Source: Microvelia longipes (lineage: Eukaryota; Arthropoda; Insecta; Hemiptera; Veliidae). Taken from it: a DNA stretch of 64,000 bases. Location: positions 10,563,047-10,627,046 of the forward strand of contig JACMZG010001908.1 of NCBI GenBank assembly GCA_018340805.1, read 5' to 3'. The position numbers and the translations under genes were made by a program. The notes below the pieces were generated by a model that was given only the letters and a program-made list of their open reading frames with translations, ran no database searches and was not told the origin of the DNA. Shown piece after piece: positions 36,144 to 47,820 of this stretch. How positions within the stretch are numbered: the first letter of the stretch is position 1; every line of letters starts with the position of its first letter.

Positions 36144-36924
36144 ACACCAGAATTATTTTTAAGCTATAGACTTACAATGCTGTGAATATGACTATAAAAA
36201 TTATCCCCGTTACCAAGATTCGAATATGGGAACCCTAAGTTTGAGTACGTTGTGTGGTCGTATTGTCTTTGGACCGGGTTTATTCAAATCAGCGCCACTA
36301 AAAAACATTTTAGTGGCGCAACTTGAAGTTTTTTATTTACTGACTGCACTTTAAGTTTTCCGGTAATTTAGCACATTTTTTGGACTTTATGGACTCATAA
36401 TTTTGTACCAGAGCGATATCATAATATTTATCCAAACTCCCGCCATACGAGTTATTCCGTTTGCGCGAAAACTAATTAAATCAACAAAAATCAATAAAAA
36501 GGTCGTAATAAATTTTACCTAAACTTCATAAGTGTAGCTCAGGCACAAACTTATTTGACCATTAATAGATCTATAATGTTTCATTAGTTGTTTAAAATTT
36601 AACATAATCTATCTAATAAATAATCCTAAAGAGATTTGTATCTCTCGAATGAAAAATCAGAAAGAAATAATACATTGTAATACCTTTCATAATGGATAAA
36701 TAAATTCTTGGTGAATCAAATAACAGAAAAAAGTAAAAGTAACTAAATGCCACTTCCTGACTAACTAAAATAAAAAAATATAGTTAAGAATGTAATGAAC
36801 TAAACTGATATTACAGTAAAAATATACTCATCGCACTTTATTTACTCTAGATCCACTATAAGTTAAAAGTTGACTTGCTATTTTCGCAACTTGCAAGTTG
36901 CTTTATTTGCTAAATAAAAAAATA
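36144..36924. other. AT-rich DNA with a perfect hairpin
   Basis: At about 36292-36319, gcgccactaaaa faces ttttagtggcgc with a 4 bp loop. The rest was not recognised. Confidence 0.5.
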
Positions 36925-37690
36925 GTGTTTATCTCCAGATGGTGTATAATGTGATGATTATTGACTAGGTTTTAGGGAGTAAAGAAGCACTTATTACTCT
37001 CGAGAGAAACAGTTACTTTTCACTCCCTTAGAAGTAAAAATTATTTTTTTCCCTTGGGAATAAAAAGTATTTCCTATTATTGGGTTATTAGAGCCAAATA
37101 TCCCCATTTTTTAAGGGAGTGGTATTTTCTAAATTTATACAGGTTACCGATCAATTTTTGTAATTTCCCCGGAGGTGATACCCCCGAAATTCATAACTAA
37201 AGTAAAACAAATTATTGGCTTAAAATCCGTTTCAGGTAAAAGTAGTTTAGAGCAATAAAAAATGTTGATTTTTTTGAGGCTGCACCAACAAAATTTTTAT
37301 GAGAGGGACCCGACCAACAAATTTTTTTTTCACTGGGTCAAAAGAGTTTTAGGTCAAAAGAAGTTGTATGGGACAAAAATTTAGTTTTTGATGGCAGCAC
37401 CCCCAAAATTTTTAAGGGGGTCCGAAAAAAAAATCAGAGTCTGGAGACAAAATCTTGAATCCACCTTGAGAGTAAAATGCTATTTTCCCCCTCGCAATTA
37501 CCTAATAGTCATATGACTCTTATTTATACACATAAGTTCCTCAGCTTCGCTTCGGGAGTTAAATACTTTGGTTCCCTCGGCATAGGAACCAACTAACTGC
37601 TCAGGGAAATATTAGCATTCTTTACTCTCTTGGTGCATAAATAGCTATTATAATTTCCCATAGGGAGGAATAATCGAAATGTGTAGAATG
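36925..37690 (+). repeat. Family B dispersed repeat, long copy
   Basis: Landmarks in order: tttatctccagatggtgtat, ctcccttagaagtaaaaatt, accgatcaatttttgtaatt, a run of cacccccaaaatt-type blocks, tattttccccctcgcaatta, cagcttcgcttcgggagtta and ctgctcagggaaatattagc. The same order occurs at 58125-58745, and parts occur at 38245, 41740 and 57645. No protein frame. Confidence 0.75.
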
Positions 37691-38244
37691 GGATTTTTAT
37701 GTGAATTTTTTATACGAATTTATTTAGAATGCGATCTCCTCCTCCCCTTTAAATTAGGCAATCCATTAAATTATAAATTTTACAAGACAAATAACATTTA
37801 TTACATCTAATCCTTATGTACTTAAGAATCCATTAAAAGAAGAGGTAACTATAATGATGTTTAAATTTACTCAAAAACTTAGTTTCTCACTATTAAAACT
37901 TAGCTACGCTGAAACGACTACATCACGATTTACGAGTTATCTATGTGTTAATATTTATTAAGACAGTAATTCAATTTTTCACGATAAGGGCAGAGAATGG
38001 AGACAGTAAAAAAAAATTCAAAAAAAAATCAAGTTTTAAATAATAATACATCGTAAATCGTATAAAAATATGGTTTATGTAATAAAACGTCAATACCCAA
38101 GATAATAGGATAATGGCAAAAATAACATAGAAAATATTTGTTTATTATTATTCAGATGTTCATCACAACTACAACTGTGTATCCGAACAAAAATAACAGA
38201 GACAATCTTTTTTCTTATTATTGTTTAGTAATAACCGAACAATT

Positions 38245-38740
38245 TTATAAATTTTCCTGGGGCAGCACCCTCAAAATTTATGAGGAGGACCCGACCAAAA
38301 AAAATTAGAATAAAAGACAACAAAACGTAATAAATTAAAATCAACGTCTGGATATAAAATCTTGTATGCACCGTGGGAGTAAAATTCTATTTTCCCCCTC
38401 GCAATTACCTCCCTCGGCTTCACCTCGAGAGTTAATGGTCATAACTGACTCGGCTTTGCCTTAAGAGTTAAACACATAAATACCTCGGCTTCGCCTCGGG
38501 AGTTAAATACTTTGTTTCCTTCGGCTTACGCCTTTAAAAGGAACTAACTTCTCAGGGAAATAATAACATTCTCTACTCCCTAGGAGCATAAATAACAATT
38601 TTTATCATTTGCATAAATAGAGGTCTAGGAACTTTCAAACACATATATGTAAGGATATTTTATTGGAATCGGAGGAATAAATGTAGAAAGTCGTTACTCT
38701 CACCTCCTACTCCACCCATGTCATCTACCTAATAAGCATA
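38245..38740 (+). repeat. Family B dispersed repeat, right half
   Basis: From tttcctggggcagcaccctc through tattttccccctcgcaatta. Three successive blocks ending in (cgg)cttcgcctcgggagttaa or variants follow. It then reaches ctcagggaaataataac. Confidence 0.75.
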
Positions 38741-39234
38741 TTTTTTTAATTCCCTAAAAAACTAAGTTATAAATTCAAACAGTAAATATTACAAAAATTG
38801 TAAGTCCTAATTGAATCCTATCAATCATCGAAACTCACGTTTTTCTCTTTGTCGAATTTCGCAATGAAAAAATAAATAACAACGAAAAAATGTTACTACA
38901 TAATACATTATAAAAGAATAAGACATAAGAAAAACAGAATTCTTTACGTAAAACTAATAATTGTATTATAAACAATACACGTGTGTAAAAACGAAAATTA
39001 ATTATTAGATAAAAGTATAATTCAACATCTAAAGAATAAGATATTAAATTACGAATCCCAAGAGATAATAACATTTTTGATAAAGGAAAAGAAAAATAGA
39101 TTTGTCAAAGAAAACGTGCGAGATCAAGGGGTTAGCCATATTGAAATTTTGTCACTTGCGATGTATTGCGAAATTGACGACAAATAGTTTGTTACAATAT
39201 CACGTTAGTGCTCATTAAAGATGCATACCTATAT
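38741..39234. other. AT-rich stretch, nothing recognised
   Basis: No feature seen. Confidence 0.4.
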
Positions 39235-39620
39235 TTCTAGCAAAATACATAACTTATTTACAGTAGTAAATAAATAAAAAAAAAACATACCTTTCTTATA
39301 ATTATTTACATTATTACCACAAAATTTCACAACTTATGTAAAGTAAATACATAAATAAATATACCTATTCCTTACATTTATTAATGAGTTATCACAAAAA
39401 TTCACAATTTATGTAAGTAAATACATAAATATATACTATTCCTTACATTTATTAATGAGTTATCACAAAAATTCACAATTTATGTAAAGTAAATACATAA
39501 ATAAATATACTATTCCTTACATTTAATTAATGTGTTATCACAAATTCACAATTTATGTAAAGTAAATACATAAATAAATATACTATTCCTTACATTTATT
39601 TAATAAGTTATCACAAAAAT
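39235..39620. repeat. 74 bp tandem repeat, ~5 copies
   Basis: The unit contains gagttatcacaaaaattcac, aatttatgtaaagtaaatac and ataaataaatatactattcc. The first copies are diverged and the last three are very similar. Confidence 0.9.
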
Positions 39621-40256
39621 ACAACAGTTTGATGACAGAAATAAAGTAAAAATACTTAACTTTGAAAGTATACGTATTTATATTTAAACTAAGTGTTATA
39701 GTAAAGAAAATCTTACGCTTAAATATAAAGCGTGTTATCTTAAATATAACAAAAGAAAAATTATAAAGATTGGTGTAATAATTGTTTTTATTTAGCAAGA
39801 TATTGCACAATTCGACATTTTTCCTTATACGTAAATTTAAAATGGTGAAAAAGTTTACAAAAATGTATCTGCTATGTAATAAGAACGGAAGACCGAAGAC
39901 CTGGAAAAACGGATAGAACTAGGAAGTTTAAAGTAGGTTCTGCAATGCTGCGTCTTCAAGAAGTACAATTTAAAAGGCAACTAGTTCCAATTATAGCAAG
40001 TAGGATTCCTTTGAACAGGTTCTCCATAGAGTACCAGACTGGTTTTCGTAGAACAACAATATATATCAAGTCATCGTGTCTACTAGAATGACCTTTCAGT
40101 CAGTCAGTCACTGGATCACAGGGTTATCGGGACAATGGGTGCAGCAATGCGCTAGAATCATTTAATGAATGAACTACTGGATTTAATGCTAGTAATAATT
40201 CTTCATACATTTAAGAGAATAGAACTAAATACCATTTATTCGTAAAGCTAACTAAA
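39621..40256. other. Unique DNA with a GC-richer open-frame patch
   Basis: About 39849-40091 has a plus-strand open frame of 80 codons between stops and a composition closer to coding DNA. No start near its left end and no clear splice sites were found, so no gene is called. Confidence 0.3.
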
Positions 40257-40850
40257 AGCAGACCTCTATCATAATGTTAGATAACCAATCTCTGTAGACT
40301 AGAAAAGTAGACCTCTATCATAATGTTAGATAAACAAGTCTCTTTGAGACACTAGACTAAGAAAAGCAGACCTGATAAGTAGACCTCCTTATCATAATGT
40401 TAGATAACCAAGTCTCTTGAACACTAGACTAAGAAAAGCAGACCTCTATCATAATGTTAGATAACCAAGTCTCTTGAGACACTAGACTAAGAAAAGCAGA
40501 CCTCTATCATAATGTTAGATAACCAAGTCTCTTGAGACACTAGACTAAGAAAAGCTGACCTCTATCATAATGTTAGATAACCAAGTCTCTTGAGACACTA
40601 TAGACTAAGAAAAGCAGACCTCTATCATAATGTTAGATAACCAAGTCTCTTGAGACACTAGACTAAGAAAAGCTGACCTCTATCATAATTAAAAAGGTTG
40701 TATTTACCGCAGTTGAAGAAGCAATCGAAGAAATCAGCTACCGTCGATACTTGCTGTCGATACAACAGCAAGTATCGACGGTAGCTGATTCTTCGATTGC
40801 TCTATCATAATGTTAGATAACCAAGTCTCTTGAGACACTAGACTAAGAAA
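40257..40850. repeat. 58 bp tandem repeat, ~8-9 copies, interrupted
   Basis: The unit is agacctctatcataatgtta, gataaccaagtctcttgaga, cactagactaagaaaagc. Early copies carry deletions and later ones are nearly identical. A 111 bp hairpin sequence sits inside one of the last units. Confidence 0.95.
40690..40800. mobile_element. Small hairpin insertion in the 58 bp array
   Basis: gcaatcgaagaaatcagcta, then ccgtcgatacttgctgt (40721-40757), faces acagcaagtatcgacggtag, then ctgattcttcgattgc (40765-40800), with a 7 bp loop. The word tctatcataat occurs on both sides of the insert, as expected for a target-site duplication of about 10 bp. The left 30 bp (taaaaaggttgtatttaccg onward) is unpaired. Confidence 0.8.
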
Positions 40851-41739
40851 TTATTTGGTATTCGATAATTACTCGTAAAAGGTGTCCATTCTAGACACCT
40901 CAACATTACCAAAAAACTTTTGCCTTTTACTTGGAAAAACATAAACAATTTTAAACATAGAGCAAATTTAGATGCCCAATTTCCTATATTAATTTGTGCA
41001 TTTAATATTTTTTCCTGAAGCGGGCCTGTGAGGCAAGCCAATGAAATTTTTTTAATATATGGTAAAATTTCATTCAACAACAAACAATACGCAAAAGCAA
41101 TCATGAGGGACCGAGGCCGCGAAGTGGCTTCGTGCCACAAGTCCGTATTTTAAAATTAAGTTAAAAAACGTACTCATTGACTTTTTTTGTACAAACCCAT
41201 AAATTATTTCTTTTACAAAAAAAAAAATTTATAATATATATAAAAACAAACAACATATGAAAACAACAAAACTTTTATATAATAAAAAAAACTTAAAAAC
41301 AAAGAAAGTTTATTCAACCAAGGAAAATTCAGTGGTTTGGAAATAATCTTTATGCAACAATGGAAATTATAGAAATTATAGATGAATTTTCATTGAGTTA
41401 CCTTGACCAAGTAAGAGATAAAATTAAACGGTTAGAAATTAATTGACCGAACGTAAGTGAGTTCTTACATTAGACACTTCAGGACTGAGCGTAAATAACT
41501 GTTATGTGTGTTTGTACGAGTCGCGTCGATAACTGCCGTACAAATTAACCAATTTTGACGAAATTCAGCAGGCAAGTAGTACTAATTACAAATCTGAGCA
41601 GTATAGATTTTGAATAGAAAGTGATGTGTACAGACAAGGCAATAACGGTTATGTTTTTAGGATCAAAAGTAATATTAGCAGCCTTGGCGCGCAGCGAGGT
41701 GTGATGACTTAAGGCAAAACTCACAGAAGGAAAGATGTA
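40851..41739. other. AT-rich DNA with a GC-rich island
   Basis: gggaccgaggccgcgaagtg, then gcttcgtgccac, lies at about 41107-41140 and shares ccgaggccgcgaag with 51415-51430. A minus-strand open frame of 88 codons from the first ATG (41104 down to 40838) runs from the island to the tandem array. It has no recognisable domain and I do not call it a gene. Confidence 0.35.
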
Positions 41740-42180
41740 ATTATTTTTATCACCAGACGGTATAATGTAAAGTTTATTTGACATTATACTAGTCACTCTC
41801 TAATGACTAGTTTTAGGGAGTTAAGAAGGGCTTTTTCTACCTTGGGAATAAAAAGTGTTTCTTATTATTGTTTATTAGAGCAAAATATCAATTTTTTGAG
41901 AGAGTGGCATTCTCTAAATTCAAACAGGTGACCGATCAATATTTGTAATTTTTCCAGGGGTGGCACCCCAACATTTTTTATTGGCTCAAAGTCCGTTTAG
42001 GCAAAAACAGTTTTTTGAAGCAGTAAAAAAAATTGAGTTTTTTGGGGGCATCACCCTAAAAAGAGGGAGCCGACAAAAACAAATTTATTGACTCAAAACA
42101 AAAAATACATGGTCAAAATGTAGGTCAAAATTTTAGTTTCTTTTAGTTTCAAATTTTTAGAATCAAAAGAAAGAGAGTGA
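41740..42180 (+). repeat. Family B dispersed repeat, left half
   Basis: tcaccagacggtataatgta, accttgggaataaaaagtgt, gtgaccgatcaatatttgta and ggggtggcaccccaacat, in the same order as the 36925 copy. Confidence 0.7.
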
Positions 42181-42820
42181 ACAAAGAGGTAAGTATTAAA
42201 CATTACTCGAACTGAATAGGCACAAGAAATAATCCAGAATATTTTATCGCCCAAATAATAGTTTTGAGAAAAAGATGGAGTCCAAAAGAATTCACGTATA
42301 GTTTGGCAGTACTTGACTATATCACCTCGACATAAGTATGCTTATAAATAACAGAAAGAAATTATCGTACCACAAATGAACGTCTAGAAACTTATTTATA
42401 AATAACCCCGCAATCTCTTTATTTGTTAAAATGTGGTAGACGATCAAAGTAATATTCCATTTGTATACACGAAGCAAACATTTTATATTTCGTCCTGAAT
42501 GCGAGGGCAGTAATGTAGATAATAGTTACTTCCTTTGTCCATGTCATAGATCTATATAGTTCAATCCATTTAGACTTTCCGGCAGTAGATAGTATACTTG
42601 TAAATTAATTCATCATTCCTGTCTCCCATGTTTCTAGTCACGGTCAAGGCTGGAAATTCATTGCGTTATTTGTCTGAATGTTATTTCTTAATAATTTAAT
42701 TAAATTATTATAATTAATTCTAAAGGAAAAGACTGTTTGGAAAAAACTAAAAATAAAAATGAGCAACAGACTTGTGACCGGGTGTGCAGGTTTAAGGATC
42801 AATTTTTAGCAAGGTTCAGC

Positions 42821-42822
<2 letters not shown>
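42181..42822. other. AT-rich stretch, nothing recognised
   Basis: No feature seen. Confidence 0.4.
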
Positions 42823-42865
<43 letters not shown>

Positions 42866-42887
42866 TATATATATATATAATATATAA
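42823..42887. repeat. (TA)n microsatellite
   Basis: TA run with phase slips. Confidence 0.95.
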
Positions 42888-43815
42888 CAGTCCTTTCAGC
42901 CATTAAGTATAAATTCATTAAACTAAAAATTTACGTCTCTATTAAGTATTGAAAAATTACTAAAAACAATACAGCTTTTTACTCTTTTATTCTTGAAAAC
43001 GACCCGCATCTTTTAACTAGATTCATTAAACAACAAGAGTCAAATTAAACGTTACTTATCAATGTTATTTCATCAAAGAAAATGTGCGTTACTTTAAAAT
43101 TGAAAAAAATAATTAATAGCTTTTGTTAATTCATTGATGCGAATAAATCATTCATAAAGAAAGAAAACACAGTTTAAGATAAATTAAAATAAGATGCACT
43201 ACTAGCGCTATCAGAGATCTTGCGTGACAAAACTGAACTAAAAAACTGCACTTCATTAAACTTCTAGGTTAATTTTTTTGAAGAAAAAGAAACTAATTTT
43301 TTTAAAGAACATTTTTTTTCGTTTACAAAAATAGGATCTTCTATTTTAAAAAAAAACTAATTGATCGTCTTAAATTAGAACTAGAAAAATCTCATTATGA
43401 AATATTACAAAATAAAACTTTCTACATATACGTTAGTACTTGAAGGTTATAGTGTTTTTATTGGTTGTAAACATTTTAATATTTGATTTGCATGTATAAT
43501 TTTAACAGATATGATCCTTCATGCAGATTGTTCATAAAAGTGAAATTAAATAATAATTGTAAGAATCGTAATAGATTAAAAAGATATATAACAGCATACT
43601 ACAACGATCAAGATTAAAAAATGATGTAGCATAATTTGAAACATTGTCACTATAAAATTATATACTATTAATCATTTAAATTGAATAATTAAAAAATATA
43701 ATTAATAATTAGAGGAAACGAATTAAAAAATTAATACAGCGGTAATAGTTATAACCGAAAGTTTAAGCTAATAGTCGATATTATAGCGTTGGGTTTTATA
43801 GCTAAAGCCGTAAAG
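42888..43815. other. AT-rich stretch, nothing recognised
   Basis: No feature seen. Confidence 0.4.
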
Positions 43816-44352
43816 TCGTCAGCAAGGATTTTGAATTAAGGGAATGACGCTATAGCAAACTTTTCTGAACCCATGGACTTTGGATGAGATAGAGAAATAG
43901 GAGCAATAGCAATTTACCTTTCCAAAGGTTACAGCGAAAAAGGCGGAAAATGCAGGCTAGGTAACAAAGGGTTAGTTGGATTTGCTCCTCAAATTTTGTC
44001 TGTGCTTATTTTTCAGCATTTGTCGTAATATCAGTTCCTTGTGGTGCTTCTTAAGCCAATTAAAATGAAACAGTTAAAAAAGAAGAGATATTACTTTTTA
44101 CTATTTGTATATAACCTGCTCAATAAGCAAAACAATAGGAAACCATCGGGAGGTAAGTTTGTAAGTTTGCATTAAGCAGCGTAGTTAATAAAGATTATAA
44201 GCATGCGCAGTTCGTACCAAGCACGTTACAATTCATTTTTTATCTGTTATGTGATGGATTTTTTTAAATTTTTTATCCTCAGCGGGGTCATTTTGTTACA
44301 TGGCCAATATACTTAATGCGTCATTCCCTTTATTCACGATCCTTGGGCGTCA
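43816..44352 (+). mobile_element. Family D TIR element (~530 bp)
   Basis: The left end is ttttgaattaagggaatgac and the right end is gtcattccctttattcacga. The interior has gatagagaaataggagcaat, aacaataggaaaccatcggg and tgcgcagttcgtacc. It is in the same orientation as 12535-13051. No protein frame. Confidence 0.8.
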
Positions 44353-44475
44353 GGAAATGATAATTTAGTGCATCTGTAAAGTTTATGATTTTCATACTGG
44401 ATTGTATTCTTATTTTTTTAAAAATAGGTAAGTATTTTAAGGGAAACTTACGGAATAGATTTTAGTTCTTTTAAG

Positions 44476-44512
44476 AAAGCCACCACTTACCTGAAATCAA
44501 AGAAAATAATAT
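44476..44512 (-). promoter_or_regulatory. Candidate recursive splice site (minus strand)
   Basis: The minus strand reads TTCTTTGATTTCAG|GTAAGT, with the junction between 44491 and 44490. A near-ideal 3' splice site is directly joined to a perfect 5' splice site. It lies about 7.2 kb downstream of the donor at 51657 on the same strand. It could instead be a chance juxtaposition. Confidence 0.45.
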
Positions 44513-44539
44513 AAGGTACAGAAAAAAATGAAATCGGGT

Positions 44540-44690
44540 AATATACGTTGGAACTTTTCCTGATCACATCGGATTCGCAACGCTCATCCTTCCTACTTTA
44601 GACTTGCTTCGCTTGTCCTCAGATAGTAAATACATCCGTTTCATTCTCAATGGTCACCCATCCAGGCATTAATGGGTGACCAGGATTAAC
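44540..44690 (+). repeat. Family A head with partial 5S-like segment
   Basis: ggaacttttcctgatcacat, then ggattcgcaacgctcatcct, then gcttcgcttgtcctcagata, then ggtcacccatccaggcatta. Here the 5S box C complement is followed at once by its own inverse (atgggtgacc), making an inverted repeat at 44652-44681. Confidence 0.75.
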
Positions 44691-44919
44691 ATAAAATATA
44701 AATAGATTCATTGTCATCCTTTGTCATTTATTATACTCTGTTCATTAGTTTTAGGGTTCTCACATAAGATGACTCTACAGAAACTCTATACTACGCAATT
44801 TTGCTTCTCAAAAACGGTAAAATTACGTTTATGAGTTTGCTCGTATGACGGTATAAAGCGGCAACAGGCCGGAGACCCCTATTTGGTCATAAAACACGAC
44901 TTCAAGCATAGAGATATTA

Positions 44920-45150
44920 ATATAGAGGGAGTAAAACCAATCTAAATTCATTGAGAAGCTTATGAAACATATATTTGGGGCTCTTAGGGGCTCTGTGTAA
45001 CCTCAATGAAACCTCCTCTAAAAACAATTTAAGGTAACAATGAATTGTTCTTTTAACACATTATTCGTGTTTTGCTTTCTATTTTAAGCGTAAAATTATA
45101 AAAGTTGCAGTCATTGTGCACTGATTTTTTTGTTTTAATCACTTGGAAGT
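44920..45150 (+). mobile_element. Family C TIR element, left part
   Basis: It starts catagagatattaatataga, then gggctctgtgtaacctcaat, then gaaacctcctctaa. It matches the full copies to about 45150 (tgcactgattttttt) and then diverges. The right TIR is missing. Confidence 0.7.
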
Positions 45151-46173
45151 TGGATCGATCACTGTGATCAGCACTTTCCTTGAAGTATAAGAATAGATGC
45201 GCACACTTTTTATAATCACGTGACGTATAACAGCAATATTATATGATCCTATTATTTTAAGCATAAGAAGGGAACCCTCGTTCTAAAATTGACAGCTTGT
45301 TCTATTATTGCATAAAAATTAAGCTTTTTATTAAATATAAATAATCAAAAAATAAAATGCGGAAATATTAGCGACAATATCAATAAAATATTTTCAATTG
45401 ATGAAATATGATGTATATTTAATCAATACGGTAGTGATATTATTGAAAATTTCACAATGAAAAACAACTTTTATTCGGCTAAATGATTAAATAATGAACT
45501 ATAAGTTTTAATGTTTATTGTCAAAAATAAATTTGTAAAAGAGAAAAATTATATCAATAAAATCAGAAAGCGGAAAATAAAAATTTTCACTCGGACATTA
45601 GGAAGGTATCTTGAGACTATACGCTGCACAAGTATAATGAAGTTCACAAATGGAGCAAAAAATGATACGAGTTAAGCGTTATAGACATTTTAAAAAATAT
45701 AATTTGTGAACACCCGAAACGTTAAGTGAGTTCGGTTAAAATAACTTGTAAACTAAACTAATTAAAAATGCAATGGAGGAAGAAGTTGTTAATTAAACTA
45801 ACGGAGGTCTTTTTAAAGTCAATTACAGCTTGAAATACGACATCGTAATAAGAGTAGGGTTCTAAAATATCATAAGAGATTTTTCGAAAGCTCAAAAATT
45901 ATAAGAGTGAAATAAAATAGGAAATATAACAGGACATAAAAAGAGTAATATTATTTTCCATGCAAAATACAATGAAAACAGGATAAGAAAAAACTTTGGA
46001 AAATCTTCTTAAAAAAGAAATTTACACAATAATAAAAATCCACAGCAAGGGCAATGAAAGGAGGGGGGGGCGTCCCTAGACTCAAAAGATTACAAAAATG
46101 CAAGCATCTGTATTTGGATTGAAAATTTAAACATATTTTAATTTTGTTTCAAATTATACTAAATATTTTGTTG
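45151..46173. other. AT-rich stretch, nothing recognised
   Basis: A short G run (8 bp) lies at about 46063-46070. No feature otherwise. Confidence 0.4.
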
Positions 46174-46254
<81 letters not shown>

Positions 46255-46262
46255 TATATATT
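46174..46262. repeat. (TA)n microsatellite
   Basis: TA run with one phase slip. Confidence 0.95.
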
Positions 46263-46289
46263 TATTTAACAACTAAATTAAAGATAAAA

Positions 46290-46370
46290 ACTAAACAGTA
46301 CAACATTTAAAGTAATAAAATTCACTTGCAAGCTTTCGAGTGCGTCTATACCCTTCAGGCGAGAGAAACT
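46290..46370 (-). repeat. Retroelement-like 3' tail between TA arrays
   Basis: The minus strand reads gcctgaagggtatagacgca, then ctcgaaagcttgcaagtg. The CTGAAG...GAAAGC hairpin style is seen at the 3' ends of several animal retroelements. The assignment is weak. Confidence 0.35.
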
Positions 46371-46375
46371 TTTTT

Positions 46376-46396
46376 ATATTTATATATATTTTATAT

Positions 46397-46460
<64 letters not shown>

Positions 46461-46471
46461 CATATATATAG
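46376..46471. repeat. (TA)n microsatellite
   Basis: TA run with phase slips and terminal TACA variants. Confidence 0.95.
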
Positions 46472-47319
46472 AATCTAAAAAGCACTATTGAATAAAAATC
46501 GTTTCCATGTTATACTCTCATAAACATCACTCTTATAAACCTCATTTACTGATTAAAATTGGCTAAAAACCACATTTTGTTCTTTTATGGTATATTGATT
46601 TGTTCTCGAGTCAATTCTCTATTCGAGAGTCGATCTCTAATATCTATTTATGTACTAAACCTCTAGAGTACACATGGAGTTTATATGTCTATAGTCTAAT
46701 ATTTTAATTCATTTGAGCAGTTTTAATTTTTAAGTTAAACTTGACTCAAGTATTAACCGTACATTTAAATAGGAGTCCGTTAACGAAGCACTGTTTAAAA
46801 GTAACGTTGTATAATACACAAATCCATATTACATATATTAAGTCAAAAACGCATAACTGGATCAAGGGAATCTACATCTAAATTTGGTTTAAAACCTTCT
46901 ATAGCTTACAAAAACAACATTTATTTAAACAATTCAGTTTACTTTAAAACGAAACTTTTAATAGCAGTTGAAGATAGCATTTATAGCTGCACTAAATATA
47001 ATTTAAATTGGTACTGAAAAAAACTTGTTTATTTAAGAGTTGTCAACCTTGATTGAAATTTCAATCCAACTTGATTACTTTTCCAATTTAAAACTGTACT
47101 AATACCTAAACAAACGAGCTAATATATTGTGAAGCACCACTGCGATTTGGGTATTTCTATTCGATACACGGATTTGATGGTTTTAAAATATAAAAATAAT
47201 CCTTAATATAAAAAATATAAACTTTGCATACCGAACCTTCCTATATAAGTAAAATATAAATAAAATTATGCAAAATCATCTCAAAAGTATCTCACGTACG
47301 TTTATCCATTTCTAAGAAT
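46472..47319. other. AT-rich stretch, nothing recognised
   Basis: A small ctcgag/ctcgaa inverted pair occurs near 46604-46640. Nothing else. Confidence 0.4.
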
Positions 47320-47329
47320 GATATAATAT

Positions 47330-47384
<55 letters not shown>

Positions 47385-47412
47385 TTATATACATATACGT
47401 GTATGTGTGTCA
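47320..47412. repeat. (TA)n microsatellite with TG end
   Basis: TA run ending in gtgtatgtgtgt. Confidence 0.95.
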
Positions 47413-47614
47413 TTTGCGCCACTTTGGAAAGTACGATGGATCTAATGTTTTAATCAACTTTGCCAATCAATACCCCCTCCACTTTTTCCACCGCCACCAA
47501 TACCTCCGGACATTCATCATCATCCGAAAAACGTCATAAGCGATATAGTAAGAAAAAAAATCTTTAACATTTTGGGAGCTCAAAATTTAGACAACAAAAA
47601 TAAGTTAAAAAAAT

Positions 47615-47690
47615 CGAGTGCAGGGTTCCTCCTCACTTTTACTCACTACTTTGGACTCGCTTCGCCCGTCCTTAAAAAGTCATGACTATC
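47615..47690 (+). repeat. Family A head fragment
   Basis: gtgcagggttcctcctcact, then tttggactcgcttcgcccgt. Confidence 0.65.
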
Positions 47691-47820
47691 CGATGCTTAA
47701 GGTGAATTAAGTTCGGTATCGCTACGACCTCAGAATAAAACATATAACCTCCATTTAAGCTAAAGAATAAAAAAATAAAAAAAAATTATTTTGTTCTTAC
47801 TCAAAATATTTCTTTGATTA

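Noticed and set aside
40838..41140. Minus-strand frame of ~100 codons
   Set aside because: It begins at TTG, runs from a GC island into a tandem array, has no recognisable domain, and lacks splice or promoter support.
47440..47530. Minus-strand glycine-rich or valine-rich short frames in a CCACC-rich patch
   Set aside because: Fewer than 30 codons, low-complexity sequence, and no good acceptor upstream.
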